Assembly: GCF_038502225.1 (NCBI RefSeq)
Contig: NC_091303.1
Coordinates: forward strand, 24,037,385-24,101,384
Length of the DNA: 64,000 nucleotides
Source: Cherax quadricarinatus
Lineage: Eukaryota; Arthropoda; Malacostraca; Decapoda; Parastacidae
Direction: 5' to 3'
Shown here one piece after another: positions 1 through 8,486 of this stretch; position 1 is the first letter of the stretch, and the number at the start of each line of letters is the position of its first letter. Both the position numbers and the translations under genes were made by a program. Under the pieces are notes generated by a model. That model worked only from the letters and a program-made list of their open reading frames with translations, was not told where the DNA came from and did not search any database.

Positions 1-527
1 TTTAATCTTTTGGCTTAGTTTTTCAAGTTAACAAGCATGACTAACTTTTATTGCATTTAATAACTAGATAGTCCAATTTACATACATATACACTATTATG
101 TAAAACAACCACCGTGAAAGAATAGAGAAATTCCAAGAGCCTACGTGACTTCTCACATTATTTATTTTTATTTTGACATGATACATAGTTGTACAAAGAA
201 ATATAGTGATTTGAGTGTACATGCCAAAAGCCCCTTGTATGCAGAGCATTATGGGCAGGCTTAAAAGTAACTTAAGATTAACTAAGCAATGATATATTCA
301 GTGGTAAAACTATAGTTAACAAACTTGTAGCATAACAATGTATAATATAATCCGATCAAATCGAATAAAATGAATGATTTGTATTGCAGAAACAGGTCAT
401 ATGGTCATTAGATGAGTTACTGAGCATTCAAGAGAATGGAGTATTCTATTAGGTAATGTAATTAAAAAAAACATAGTCTGATAGGGTCACAGGTTATACA
501 TTTATGAGATACAGTTATTCAGTATTT
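1..527. other. AT-rich stretch without recognised gene
   Basis: I see no gene, element end or RNA here. The stretch is AT-rich with only short random reading frames, the longest about 61 codons and without recognisable motifs. It lies directly upstream of a SINE head. It may be intergenic or intronic, or an old eroded repeat. Confidence 0.5.
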
Positions 528-812
528 GGTGGCCTGGTGGCTAAAGCTCCCGCTTCACACTGAGGGCCCGGGTTCGATTCCCGGCGGGTGAAAACATTTC
601 GACACGTTTCCTTACACTATTGTCCTGTTCACCTAGCAGCAAATAGGTACCTGGGTATTAGTCGACTGGTGTGGGTCGCATCCTGGGGGACAAGATTGAG
701 GACCCCAATGGAAATAAGTTAGACAGTCCTCGATGACGCACTGACTTTCTTGGGTTATCCTGGGTGGCTAACCATCCGGGGTTAAAAATCCGAACGAAAT
801 CTTATCTTATCT
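528..812 (+). mobile_element. tRNA-derived SINE, copy 1
   Basis: The first ~65 bases fold like a tRNA. There is an A-box-like GTGGCTAAAGC segment and a perfect B box (GGTTCGATTCC) at about 570-580, so it should carry an internal RNA polymerase III promoter. The body runs to a TTATC-type repeat tail at about 800-812. Two further copies lie at 13590-13864 (minus) and 28776-29078 (plus), which fixes the family and its ends. The anticodon region resembles tRNA-Val(CAC), but the copy is not a working tRNA because there is no 3' acceptor strand. It has no coding capacity and would depend on a LINE for movement. Confidence 0.85.
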
Positions 813-1046
813 TTAGTTGTGGGTGAGTAAGTGGTTTTTAAGAAGTCTTGAATTGATAACAGACAGTGTTTCTTTTATATTCACAGGTAATGAATTCCAG
901 ATTTTTGGGCCTTTTATGTGAATTGAGTTTTTACATAGTGTGAGATGGACATGAGGAACATCAAAGAGTGATCTGTGCCTTGTGTTATGGTCATGTGTTC
1001 TGTTGAGGTTGGTAAGGAGACGTTTGTGGGAAGGGTTTATATCAAA
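813..1046 (-). pseudogene. C-terminal fragment of an L2/CR1-like LINE reverse transcriptase
   Basis: The minus strand encodes the end of a LINE ORF2. It contains HDHNTRHRSLF, then IKGPKIWNSLP (the conserved LWNSLP-type block after the RT thumb), then a stop at 813-815. The same block appears in the L2-like LINE near 38830 and in the fragment at 14200-14394. Only the last ~75 codons remain. It abuts the 3' end of a CR1-like LINE at 1057. Confidence 0.6.
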
Positions 1047-1056
1047 GTTTAGTGTT

Positions 1057-2756
1057 TACCTGGAGTTTACCTGGAGAGAGTTCCGGGGGTCAACGCCCCC
1101 GCGGCCCGGTCTGTGACCAGGCCTCCTGGTGGATCAGAGCCTGATCAACCAGGCTGTTACTGCTGGCTGCACGCAAACCAACGTACGAGCCACAGCCCGG
1201 CTGGTCAGGAACCGACTTTAGGTGCTTGTCCAGTGCCAGCTTGAAGACTGCCAGGGGTCTGTTGGTAATCCCCCTTATGTATGCTGGGAGGCAGTTGAAC
1301 AGTCTCGGGCCCCTGACACTTATTGTATGGTCTCTTAACGTGCTAGTGACACCCCTGCTTTTCATTGGGGGGATGTTGCATCGTCTGCCAAGTCTTTTGC
1401 TTTCGTAGTGAGTGATTTTCGTGTGCAAGTTCGGTACTAGTCCCTCTAGGATTTTCCAGGTGTATATAATCATGTATCTCTCCCGCCTGCATTCCAGGAA
1501 ATACGGGTTCAGGAACCTCAAGCGCTCCCAGTACTTGAGGTGTTTTATCTCCGTTATGCGCGCCGTGAAGGTTCTCTGTACATTTTCTAGGTCAGCAATT
1601 TCACCTGCCTTGAAAGGTGCTGTTAGTGTGCAGCAATATTCCAGCCTAGATAGAACAAGTGACCTGAAGAGTGTCATCATGGGCTTGGCCTCCCTAGTTT
1701 TGAAGGTTCTCATTATCCATCCTGTCATTTTTCTACCAGATGCGATTGATACAATGTTATGGTCCTTGAAGGTGAGATCCTCCGACATGATCACTCCCAG
1801 GTCTTTGACATTGGTGTTTCGCTCTATTTTGTGGCCAGAATTTGTTTTGTACTCTGATGAAGATTTAATTTCCTCGTGTTTACCATATCTGAGTAATTGA
1901 AATTTCTCATCGTTGAACTTCATATTGTTTTCTGCAGCCCACTGAAAGATTCGGTTGATGTCCGCCTGGAGCCTTGCAGTGTCTGCAATAGAAGACACTG
2001 TCATGCAGATTCGGGTGTCATCTGCAAAGGAAGACACGGTGCTGTGGCTGACATCCTTGTCTATGTCGGATATGAGGATGAGGAACAAGATGGGAGCGAG
2101 TACTGTGCCTTGTGGAACAGAGCTTTTCACCGTAGCTGCCTCGGACTTTACTCTGTTGACGACTACTCTCTGTGTTCTGTTAGTGAGGAAATTATAGATC
2201 CATCGACCGACTTTTCCTGTTATCCCTTTAACACGCATTTTGTGCGCTATTACGCCATGGTCACACTTGTCGAAGGCTTTTGCAAAGTCTGTATATATTA
2301 CATCTGCATTCTTTTTATCTTCTAGTGCATTTAGGACCTTGTCGTAGTGATCCAATAGTTGAGACAGACAGGAGCGACCTGTTCTAAACCCATGTTGCCC
2401 TGGGTTGTGTAACTGATGGGTTTCTAGATGGGTGGTGATCTTGCTTCTTAGGACCCTTTCAAAGATTTTTATGATATGGGATGTTAGTGCTATCGGTCTG
2501 TAGTTCTTTGCTGTTGCTTTACTGCCCCCTTTGTGGAGTGGGGCTATGTCTGTTGTTTTTAGTAACTGTGGGACGACCCCTGTGTCCATGCTCCCTCTCC
2601 ATAGGATGGAAAAGGCTCGTGATAGGGGCTTCTTGCAGTTCTTGATGAACACGGAGTTCCATGAGTCTGGCCCTGGGGCAGAGTGCATGGGCATGTCATT
2701 TATCGCCTGTTCGAAGTCATTTGGCATCAGGATAACATCGGATAGGCTTGTGTTAA
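1057..2756 (-). mobile_element. CR1-like LINE, copy a (5' truncated)
   Basis: This is a minus-strand non-LTR retrotransposon. The 3' end is at 1057 and carries a short direct repeat of CTCCAGGTAAA, seen here as TTTACCTGGAG twice. The body holds most of the reverse transcriptase. Truncation at about 2756 joins it to a Penelope fragment. It is nearly identical to copy b at 2842-4782 in the opposite orientation. The family has five pieces in this window (1057-2756, 2842-4782, 6778-7445, 7446-11659, 11664-12838). The clade is assigned from the RT and C-terminal motifs as the CR1/L2 group; a finer label is not claimed. Confidence 0.85.
1090..2727 (-). CDS. CR1-like LINE reverse transcriptase (545-residue open part)
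   Basis: This open frame covers the RT fingers, palm and thumb plus the C-terminal region of a LINE ORF2. Visible motifs are APGPDSW near residues 17-23, NYRPIAL near 75-81, QHGFR near 111-115, the palm D in YTDFAKAFD near 145-153, PQGTVLAP near 205-212, and the catalytic FADD at about 234-237. The C-terminus has the ERRRERY-type block and ends in the 3'-UTR-like GLRAASSNSLVDQ segment. No endonuclease or ORF1 is present because of 5' truncation. The long uninterrupted frame suggests a fairly recent insertion. It cannot be autonomous as it stands. Confidence 0.8.
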   Translation of the reverse strand: MPNDFEQAINDMPMHSAPGPDSWNSVFIKNCKKPLSRAFSILWRGSMDTGVVPQLLKTTDIAPLHKGGSKATAKNYRPIALTSHIIKIFERVLRSKITTHLETHQLHNPGQHGFRTGRSCLSQLLDHYDKVLNALEDKKNADVIYTDFAKAFDKCDHGVIAHKMRVKGITGKVGRWIYNFLTNRTQRVVVNRVKSEAATVKSSVPQGTVLAPILFLILISDIDKDVSHSTVSSFADDTRICMTVSSIADTARLQADINRIFQWAAENNMKFNDEKFQLLRYGKHEEIKSSSEYKTNSGHKIERNTNVKDLGVIMSEDLTFKDHNIVSIASGRKMTGWIMRTFKTREAKPMMTLFRSLVLSRLEYCCTLTAPFKAGEIADLENVQRTFTARITEIKHLKYWERLRFLNPYFLECRRERYMIIYTWKILEGLVPNLHTKITHYESKRLGRRCNIPPMKSRGVTSTLRDHTISVRGPRLFNCLPAYIRGITNRPLAVFKLALDKHLKSVPDQPGCGSYVGLRAASSNSLVDQALIHQEAWSQTGPRGR

Positions 2757-2841
2757 ATTTGTAGACTTTCTGTAAATTTTAAATTTAAAATAATTATTAC
2801 CCTTAATAATTAAAACATCTAGAAAAGGCATTGAGTTATTT
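2757..2841 (-). mobile_element. Penelope-like element fragment between inverted LINEs
   Basis: Only 85 bases separate LINE copies a and b. On the minus strand they read SMPFLDVLIIKGNNYFKF and continue into IYRKST, a characteristic late RT motif of Penelope-like elements. The larger Penelope piece starting at 4783 is on the plus strand, so this fragment is inverted relative to it. Confidence 0.65.
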
Positions 2842-4749
2842 TCTAAAAGCCATAAATGAAATCGAAAGAAACCCAAAGTATTTCTTCTCCTATGCCAAAT
2901 CAAAGTCAAGAACAACATCCAGTATTGGGCCCCTACTTAAACAAGATGGGTCCTACACAGATGACAGCAAGGAAATGAGTGAGCTACTCAAGTCCCAATA
3001 TGACTCAGTTTTTAGCAAGCCGCTAACCAGACTGAAAGTCGAAGATCAAAACGAATTTTTTATGAGAGAGCCAAAAAATTTGGTTAACACAAGCCTATCC
3101 AATGTTATCGTGACGCCAAATGACTTCGAACAGGCGATAAATGACATGCCCATGCACTCTGCCCCAGGGCCAGACTCATGGAACTCCGTGTTCATCAAGA
3201 ACTGCAAGAAGCCCCTATCACGAGCCTTTTCCATCCTATGGAGAGGGAGCATGGACACTGGGGTCGTCCCACAGTTACTAAAAACAACAGACATAGCCCC
3301 ACTCCACAAAGGGGGCAGTAAAGCAACAGCAAAGAACTACAGACCGATAGCACTAACATCCCATATCATAAAAATCTTTGAAAGGGTCCTAAGAAGCAAG
3401 ATCACCACCCATCTAGAAACCCATCAGTTACACAACCCAGGGCAACATGGGTTTAGAACAGGTCGCTCCTGTCTGTCTCAACTATTGGATCACTATGACA
3501 AGGTCCTAAATGCACTAGAAGATAAAAAGAATGCAGATGTAATATATACAGACTTTGCAAAAGCCTTCGACAAGTGTGACCATGGCGTAATAGCACACAA
3601 AATGCGTGCTAAAGGATAACAGGAAAAGTCGGTCGATGGATCTATAATTTCCTCACTAACAGAACACAGAGAGTAGTCGTCAACAGAGTAAAGTCTGAGG
3701 CAGCTATGGTGAAAAGCTCTGTTCCACAAGGCACAGTACTCGCTCCCATCTTGTTCCTCATCCTCATATCCGACATAGACAAGGATGTCAGCCACAGCAC
3801 CGTGTCTTCCTTTGCAGATGACACCCGAATCTGCATGACAGTGTCTTCCATTGCAGACACTGCAAGGCTCCAGGCGGACATCAACCGAATCTTTCAGTGG
3901 GCTGCAGAAAACAATATGAAGTTCAACGATGAGAAATTTCAATTACTCAGATATGGTAAACACGAGGAAATTAAATCTTCATCAGAGTACAAAACAAATT
4001 CTGGCCACAAAATAGAGCGAAACACCAACGTCAAAGACCTGGGATTGATCATGTCGGAGGATCTCACCTTCAAGGACCATAACATTGTATCAATCGCATC
4101 TGGTAGAAAAATGACAGGATGGATAATGAGAACCTTCAAAACTAGGGAGGCCAAGCCCATGATGACACTCTTCAGGTCACTTGTTCTATCTAGGCTGGAA
4201 TATTGCTGCACACTAACAGCACCTTTCAAGGCAGGTGAAATTGCTGACCTAGAAAATGTACAGAGAACCTCCACGGCGCGCATAACGGAGATAAAACACC
4301 TCAATTACTGGGAGCGCTTGAGGTTCCTGAACCTGTATTCCCTGGAACGCAGACGGGAGAGATACATGATTATATACACCTGGAAAATCCTAGAGGGACT
4401 AGTACCGAACTTGCACACGAAAATCACTCACTACGAAAGCAAAAGACTTGGCAGACGATGCAACATCCCCCCAATGAAAAGCAGGGGTGTCACTAGCACG
4501 TTAAGAGACCATACAATAAGTGTCAGGGGCCCGAGACTGTTCAACTGCCTCCCAGCATACATAAGGGGGATTACCAACAGACCCCTGGCAGTCTTCAAGC
4601 TGGCACTGGACAAGCACCTAAAGTCGGTTCCTGACCAGCCGGGCTGTGGCTCGTACGTTGGTTTGCGTGCAGCCAGCAGCAACAGCCTGGTTGATCAGGC
4701 TCTGATCCACCAGGAGGCCTGGTCACAGACTGGGCCGCGGGGGCGTTGA
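2842..4749 (+). pseudogene. CR1-like LINE ORF2, reverse transcriptase with one frameshift
   Basis: The first part (to 3619) holds the linker and RT fingers through YTDFAKAFDKC. A one-base deletion near 3615 (AAAGGATAACA, where the sister copies have AAAGGAATAACA) ends that frame. The second part, from about 3625 to 4749, holds PQGTVLAP, FADD and the thumb and C-terminal region. The residues are otherwise almost those of copy a. No endonuclease is present. Confidence 0.8.
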
Positions 4750-4782
4750 GCCCCGGAACTCTCTCCAGGTAAACTCCAGGTA
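2842..4782 (+). mobile_element. CR1-like LINE, copy b (5' truncated)
   Basis: This copy has the same family, 3' end and terminal CTCCAGGTAAA repeat as copy a, on the plus strand. It starts about 375 bases further 5' in the element, at the linker before the RT (AINEIERNPKYFF). With copy a it forms an inverted repeat with arms of about 1.7 kb around the 85-bp Penelope spacer. One single-base loss breaks its ORF2. Confidence 0.85.
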
Positions 4783-4819
4783 TGTATACTATTATTCTTC
4801 GTATCAAGATAGAATTAAA

Positions 4820-5213
4820 CTGTTGGTTTTCTCATCAATATTTATGAGAGCTTTACGTTATTGTAGTCCAGAGTTCATAGATGAAGAAATATCCAAAATA
4901 TATGAAATATCTAATGATCTAAAATACCCAAGAAATGTAATTGATAAAACTTTTAAAATTATAAGAAATACTTCTTACAATCCAAAAAGGAACAACCAAC
5001 CTTATTCAACTAAAAATATGTGGGTTCTCCCTTACCATGAAAACTTGGTTGATATGCCTTCCCTTCTAAAGACTTTTAATATCAAAGTTGTATTTAAAAA
5101 TCTTGATACAGTTAAAAAACTTTTGATAAAGAATTCCCCCCAAAATGCTGACGGATGTGCCTATAAGATTCCTTGTAAAATTTCCAATAGTTTATTACGG
5201 CCAAACTGGTAAA
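4820..5213 (+). pseudogene. Penelope-like RT C-terminus and start of GIY-YIG endonuclease
   Basis: The frame reads through the RT thumb and linker (YRNTSYNPK-type region, VLPYHENL) into GCAYKIPC, the start of the GIY-YIG nuclease of Penelope elements. The YIG half, YYGQTGK, is visible in the next frame at about 5197-5217, so a frameshift lies between them. The rest, VRDFNHPI and the C-terminal EEFNDTLDK with its stop at about 6508-6510, follows after the two LINE insertions. The protein is dead. Confidence 0.75.
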
Positions 5214-5251
5214 AGTCTTGAACTAAAATTAAAACAACATAAATATAGCAT

Positions 5252-5722
5252 AGGTAGGGGTCGTCCTCGAAAGGGTTGGAGAGAGGGGGTAAAGGAGGTT
5301 TTGTGGGCAAGGGGCTTGGACTTCCAGCAAGCGTGCGTGAGCGTGTTAGGAGTGAATGGAGACGAATGGTACTTGGGACCTGACGATCTGTTGGAGTGTG
5401 AGCAGGGTAATATTTAGTGAAAGGATTCAGGGAAACCGGTTATTTTCATATAGTCGGACTTGAGTCCTGGAAATGGGAAGTACAATGCTTGCACTTTAAA
5501 GGAGGGGTTTGGGATATTGGCAGTTTGGAGGGATATGTTGTGTATCTTTATACGTATATGCTTCTAAACTGTTGTATTCTGAGCACCTCTGCAAAGACGG
5601 TGATTATGTGTGGGTGTGGTGAAAGTGTTGAATGATGATGAAAGCATTTTCTTTTTGGGGATTTTCTTTCTTTTTTGGGTCACCCTGCCTCGGTGGGAGA
5701 CGGCCAACTTGTTGAAAAAAAA
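5252..5722 (+). mobile_element. RTE-like LINE 3' end, subfamily A, in the Penelope element
   Basis: This is a 471-base, strongly 5'-truncated RTE-like LINE. It begins in the C-terminal GRPRKGWREG block, passes the stop and the 3' UTR, and ends in the GCCTCGGTGGGAGACGG hairpin-like tail and poly(A). The 11-base target AAATATAGCAT is duplicated at 5241-5251 and 5723-5733. The same 3' UTR occurs on the minus strand at 41331-41690. Confidence 0.9.
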
Positions 5723-5892
5723 AAATATAGCATTTATTCATGTTAGAGATTTTAACCATCCAATTGATTTTCAAAAGGCTGAGAAAGTTGTATCAAGCAA
5801 ATCCATGGTCAACAGGAATACAATAGAATCGTGTTTTGTAAAAAGCAGTTTTGAAAATAATTTGAATATTTCTTTTTGGTTTATATAAATTG

Positions 5893-6445
5893 ATGAGGGA
5901 AAAAGAGTGAGTGGTGCACTTAGGAGTCTGTGGAGACAAAGAATAATGTATGAGAATCTTATATGGGTGTGAAGCGTGGGTGAAATTGGAGATGTCATGT
6001 CTGAGGGCAATGTGTGGTGGGAACTGTTGTCCAGAGGGCTGAGGAAGGGTTGTTGAGGTGGTTCGGACATGTAGAGAGAATGGAGCGAAACAGAATGACT
6101 TCAAGAGTGTATCAGTCTGTATTTAAGGGGCTTGGACTTGCAGGCATAGCGTGTTTGATAGGAGTGAATGGAGACAAATGGTTTTTAATACTTGACGTGC
6201 TGTTGGAGTGTGAGCAAAGTAACATTTATGAAGGGATTCAGGGAAACCGGCAGGCCGGACTTGAGTCCTGGAGACAGTGCCTGCACTCTGAAGGAGGGGT
6301 GTTAATGTTGCAGTTTAAAAACTGTAGTGTAGAGCACCCTTCTGGCAAGACAGTGATGGAGTGAATGATGATGAAAGTTTTTCTTTTTCGGGCCACCCTG
6401 CCTTGGTGGGAATTGGCCAGTGTGATAATAAAAAAAAAAATAATA
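5893..6445 (+). mobile_element. RTE-like LINE 3' end, subfamily B, in the Penelope element
   Basis: This second RTE-like insertion belongs to another subfamily, the same as the element at 62206-64000. It carries an internally scrambled C-terminal region (GKRVSGALRSLW, then RAEEGLLRWFGHVERM) and the 3' UTR, and ends GGCCAGTGTGATAATA plus poly(A). The target ATAAATTG is duplicated at 5885-5892 and 6446-6453. Joining the outside bases restores an uninterrupted Penelope frame across the site. Confidence 0.85.
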
Positions 6446-6777
6446 ATAAATTGGATTCATTTATAATTAATAAAATTTGGGAAGAATTTAATGATACATT
6501 AGACAAGTAAAAAACCTTAATGCTTGGGTAGAGTATTAGGTGGGTTCCACAGTTGGGTGTCGTCACATGTGTGTGAGGTGTAGCTTTGTTGTGGGGATAT
6601 GGTGAGGTGTAGTCTTGACCCTTTATATGACTTCATTTGATGTTTTGTTTTTATAGTTCTTTGATAATGTAAGAAGTCATGAAAGCACTTGGAATTTTGC
6701 TATTCTTTCACAGTGGTTGTTTTGCATATTGTGATATCACCTGTTTACTGTGATCTTATTGTATATATATTATTATG

Positions 6778-7445
6778 TACCTGGAGTTTACCTGGAGAAG
6801 GGTTTGGGGGTCAACGCCCTGATGGCTCGATCTGAGACCAGGCCTCATGGTGGATCAGGGTCTGATCAGCCATGTTGTTACTGCTGGCTGCACGCAAACT
6901 AATGTACGAACCACAGCCCGACTGGTTAGGTACTGACTTTAGGTGCCTGTCCAGTGCCTTCTTGAAGACAGCCAGGGATCTATTGGTAATCCCCCTTATG
7001 TATGCTGGGAGGTAGCTGAACAGTCATGGGCCCCTGACACTTATTGTGTTGTCTCTCAGTGTACTCGTGGTGCCCCTGCTTTTCACTGGGGGAGTGTTGC
7101 ATCTCCTGCCGAGACTTTTGCTTTTATAGGGAGTGATTTTCATGTGCAAATTTGGTACTAATCCCTTTAGGATTTTCCAAGTGTACTATATTATCATGTA
7201 TCTCTCTTGTCTGTGCTCCAGGGAATACAGATCCCAGTAATTTAGGTGCCTTATTGTACTTACATGTGCCGTGAAAATTCTTTGTACACTCTCCAGGTCA
7301 GCAGTTTCCCTTGCCTTGAAGGGGGCAGTTAGTGCACAGCAGTATTCCAGCCTAGAGAAAACAAGCAATTTGAAGAGAATCATCATGGGTTTGGCATCCC
7401 TAGTTTTGAAGGTTCTCATTATCCATCCTATCATTTTCCTGGCAG
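6778..7445 (-). mobile_element. CR1-like LINE copy c/e, 3' part
   Basis: This is the 3' third of a minus-strand CR1-like LINE. It is more diverged than copies a and b and has several broken codons. It stops at 7445 inside the RT thumb, where the plus-strand copy d begins. The missing continuation is found at 11664, right after copy d. The four bases GCAG are present on both sides (7442-7445 and 11660-11663), so this is one old element split by d. Confidence 0.85.
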
Positions 7446-7481
7446 TACATAATACAGTAAATCATCCATTAAAATCACATT

Positions 7482-8486
7482 ATGAAATCCTGTGTAGTCT
7501 GCAGCCAAACAAACAAGTGGGCTTCTACATTTATTACATGCAACTTTTGTGGAAATTGGGCTCACGCCCCATGTGCAGATATCCAAGAATTATCTACAAG
7601 AGGTATTAAATCAGGGAAGTGATTTTGGGTATGCCCAAATGAGATCAATTTGTGGACTAAAATCACATTGGTATTAAAAGAGGATAGCATCAGAGAGGCC
7701 TTCATAGAAAACCTGGAAGCATTCTATAACAGATGGGAAAATAAAAAGTCTGGGCTGGATGGTGCTAGCGCCCTTGGTGCGGATGCTGTCCTGGCTGACA
7801 GTAACTGTATGACTGGAGGTGCTGGCCAGGTAGTCAGGAACTGTAAGGCTGGAGGTGCTGTCCTGGTAGACAGTTACTGTGAGGCTGGAGGTTTCCTGGT
7901 AGACAGTAACTGCATGCATGGAGGAATGCATATTAGTGGTCTCGAGGGAGACAGGAGTTGTAGTGGGGAAACAAGTGCAGTCAAAGACAAGATAAAACCA
8001 ATAGTACAAACTAGCAATACCACAGGAGATAGCAAACAAGGAGATTCCACTAGTAATAGTAAGGATAAATTACCAGAAACAATTGGTGAGAGCTCCATTG
8101 TTAGTACTAGTGAAGACAGAAATGAGACAGGAAAACATGCACCAACAGGGAATACAGTCACAAAAATCCAAGGCAAACAGAAACCAAGCCTGTGCAAATA
8201 TTATGCACTTGGTGTCTGCAGGCATGGAATATCTGGAAAAACAGATGGGATGTGCAACTTTGACCACCCTAGAAAATGTCATGCCCAGATGACAACAGGA
8301 AAATGCAAGCTCCCTTCCTGTAAGCTTTTTCATCCTGAAATGTGTCCCTCTTCAGTACAGGAAAGACAGTGCTATAACTTATATTGCCAGGCACACCATC
8401 TAAAGGGGACAAAAAGATACAAAACATTCAGACAATGGGAAAACCTGGGTAGCCACAGCCACTCAAGAGAGAGAGAGGATTTTTAA
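7482..8486 (+). pseudogene. CR1-like LINE ORF1: PHD-like and CCCH zinc fingers
   Basis: The ATG at 7482 opens a 334-codon frame broken once by TGA at 7620-7622, where the motif predicts a tryptophan codon. Residues 4-70 have a PHD-like pattern: CVVC, CNFC, GNWAH, APC and a distal WVCP. Residues ~230-320 hold at least three cysteine/histidine clusters: CKYYALGVC with a late CNFDH, CHAQMTTGKCKLPSCKLFH, and CYNLYCQAHH. The middle is a low-complexity repeat of short VDSNC-like units. The protein probably binds element RNA. Its stop codon overlaps the ORF2 ATG (TAATG at 8484-8488). PHD-bearing ORF1s are known in the CR1 group; the rest is inference. Confidence 0.75.

Larger units (their letters stand above)
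4783..6777 (+). mobile_element. Penelope-like element with two RTE insertions
   Basis: The plus strand encodes the C-terminal part of a Penelope-like protein in pieces at 4783-5251, 5723-5892 and 6446-6510, followed by a 3' UTR to about 6777. The second tail at 15115-15560 ends with the same TTGCATATTGTGATATCAC block. Two RTE LINE tails sit inside it, at 5252-5722 and 5893-6445. Both carry their own TSDs, which shows that Penelope was here first. The 5' half, including the catalytic RT motifs, is missing. Confidence 0.8.

Noticed and set aside
528..600. A tRNA gene with A and B boxes
   Set aside because: The 3' acceptor strand is missing and the sequence continues into a SINE body repeated three times in the window.
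1226..2325. Plus-strand frames of up to 162 codons
   Set aside because: They are antisense shadows of the minus-strand LINE reverse transcriptase.
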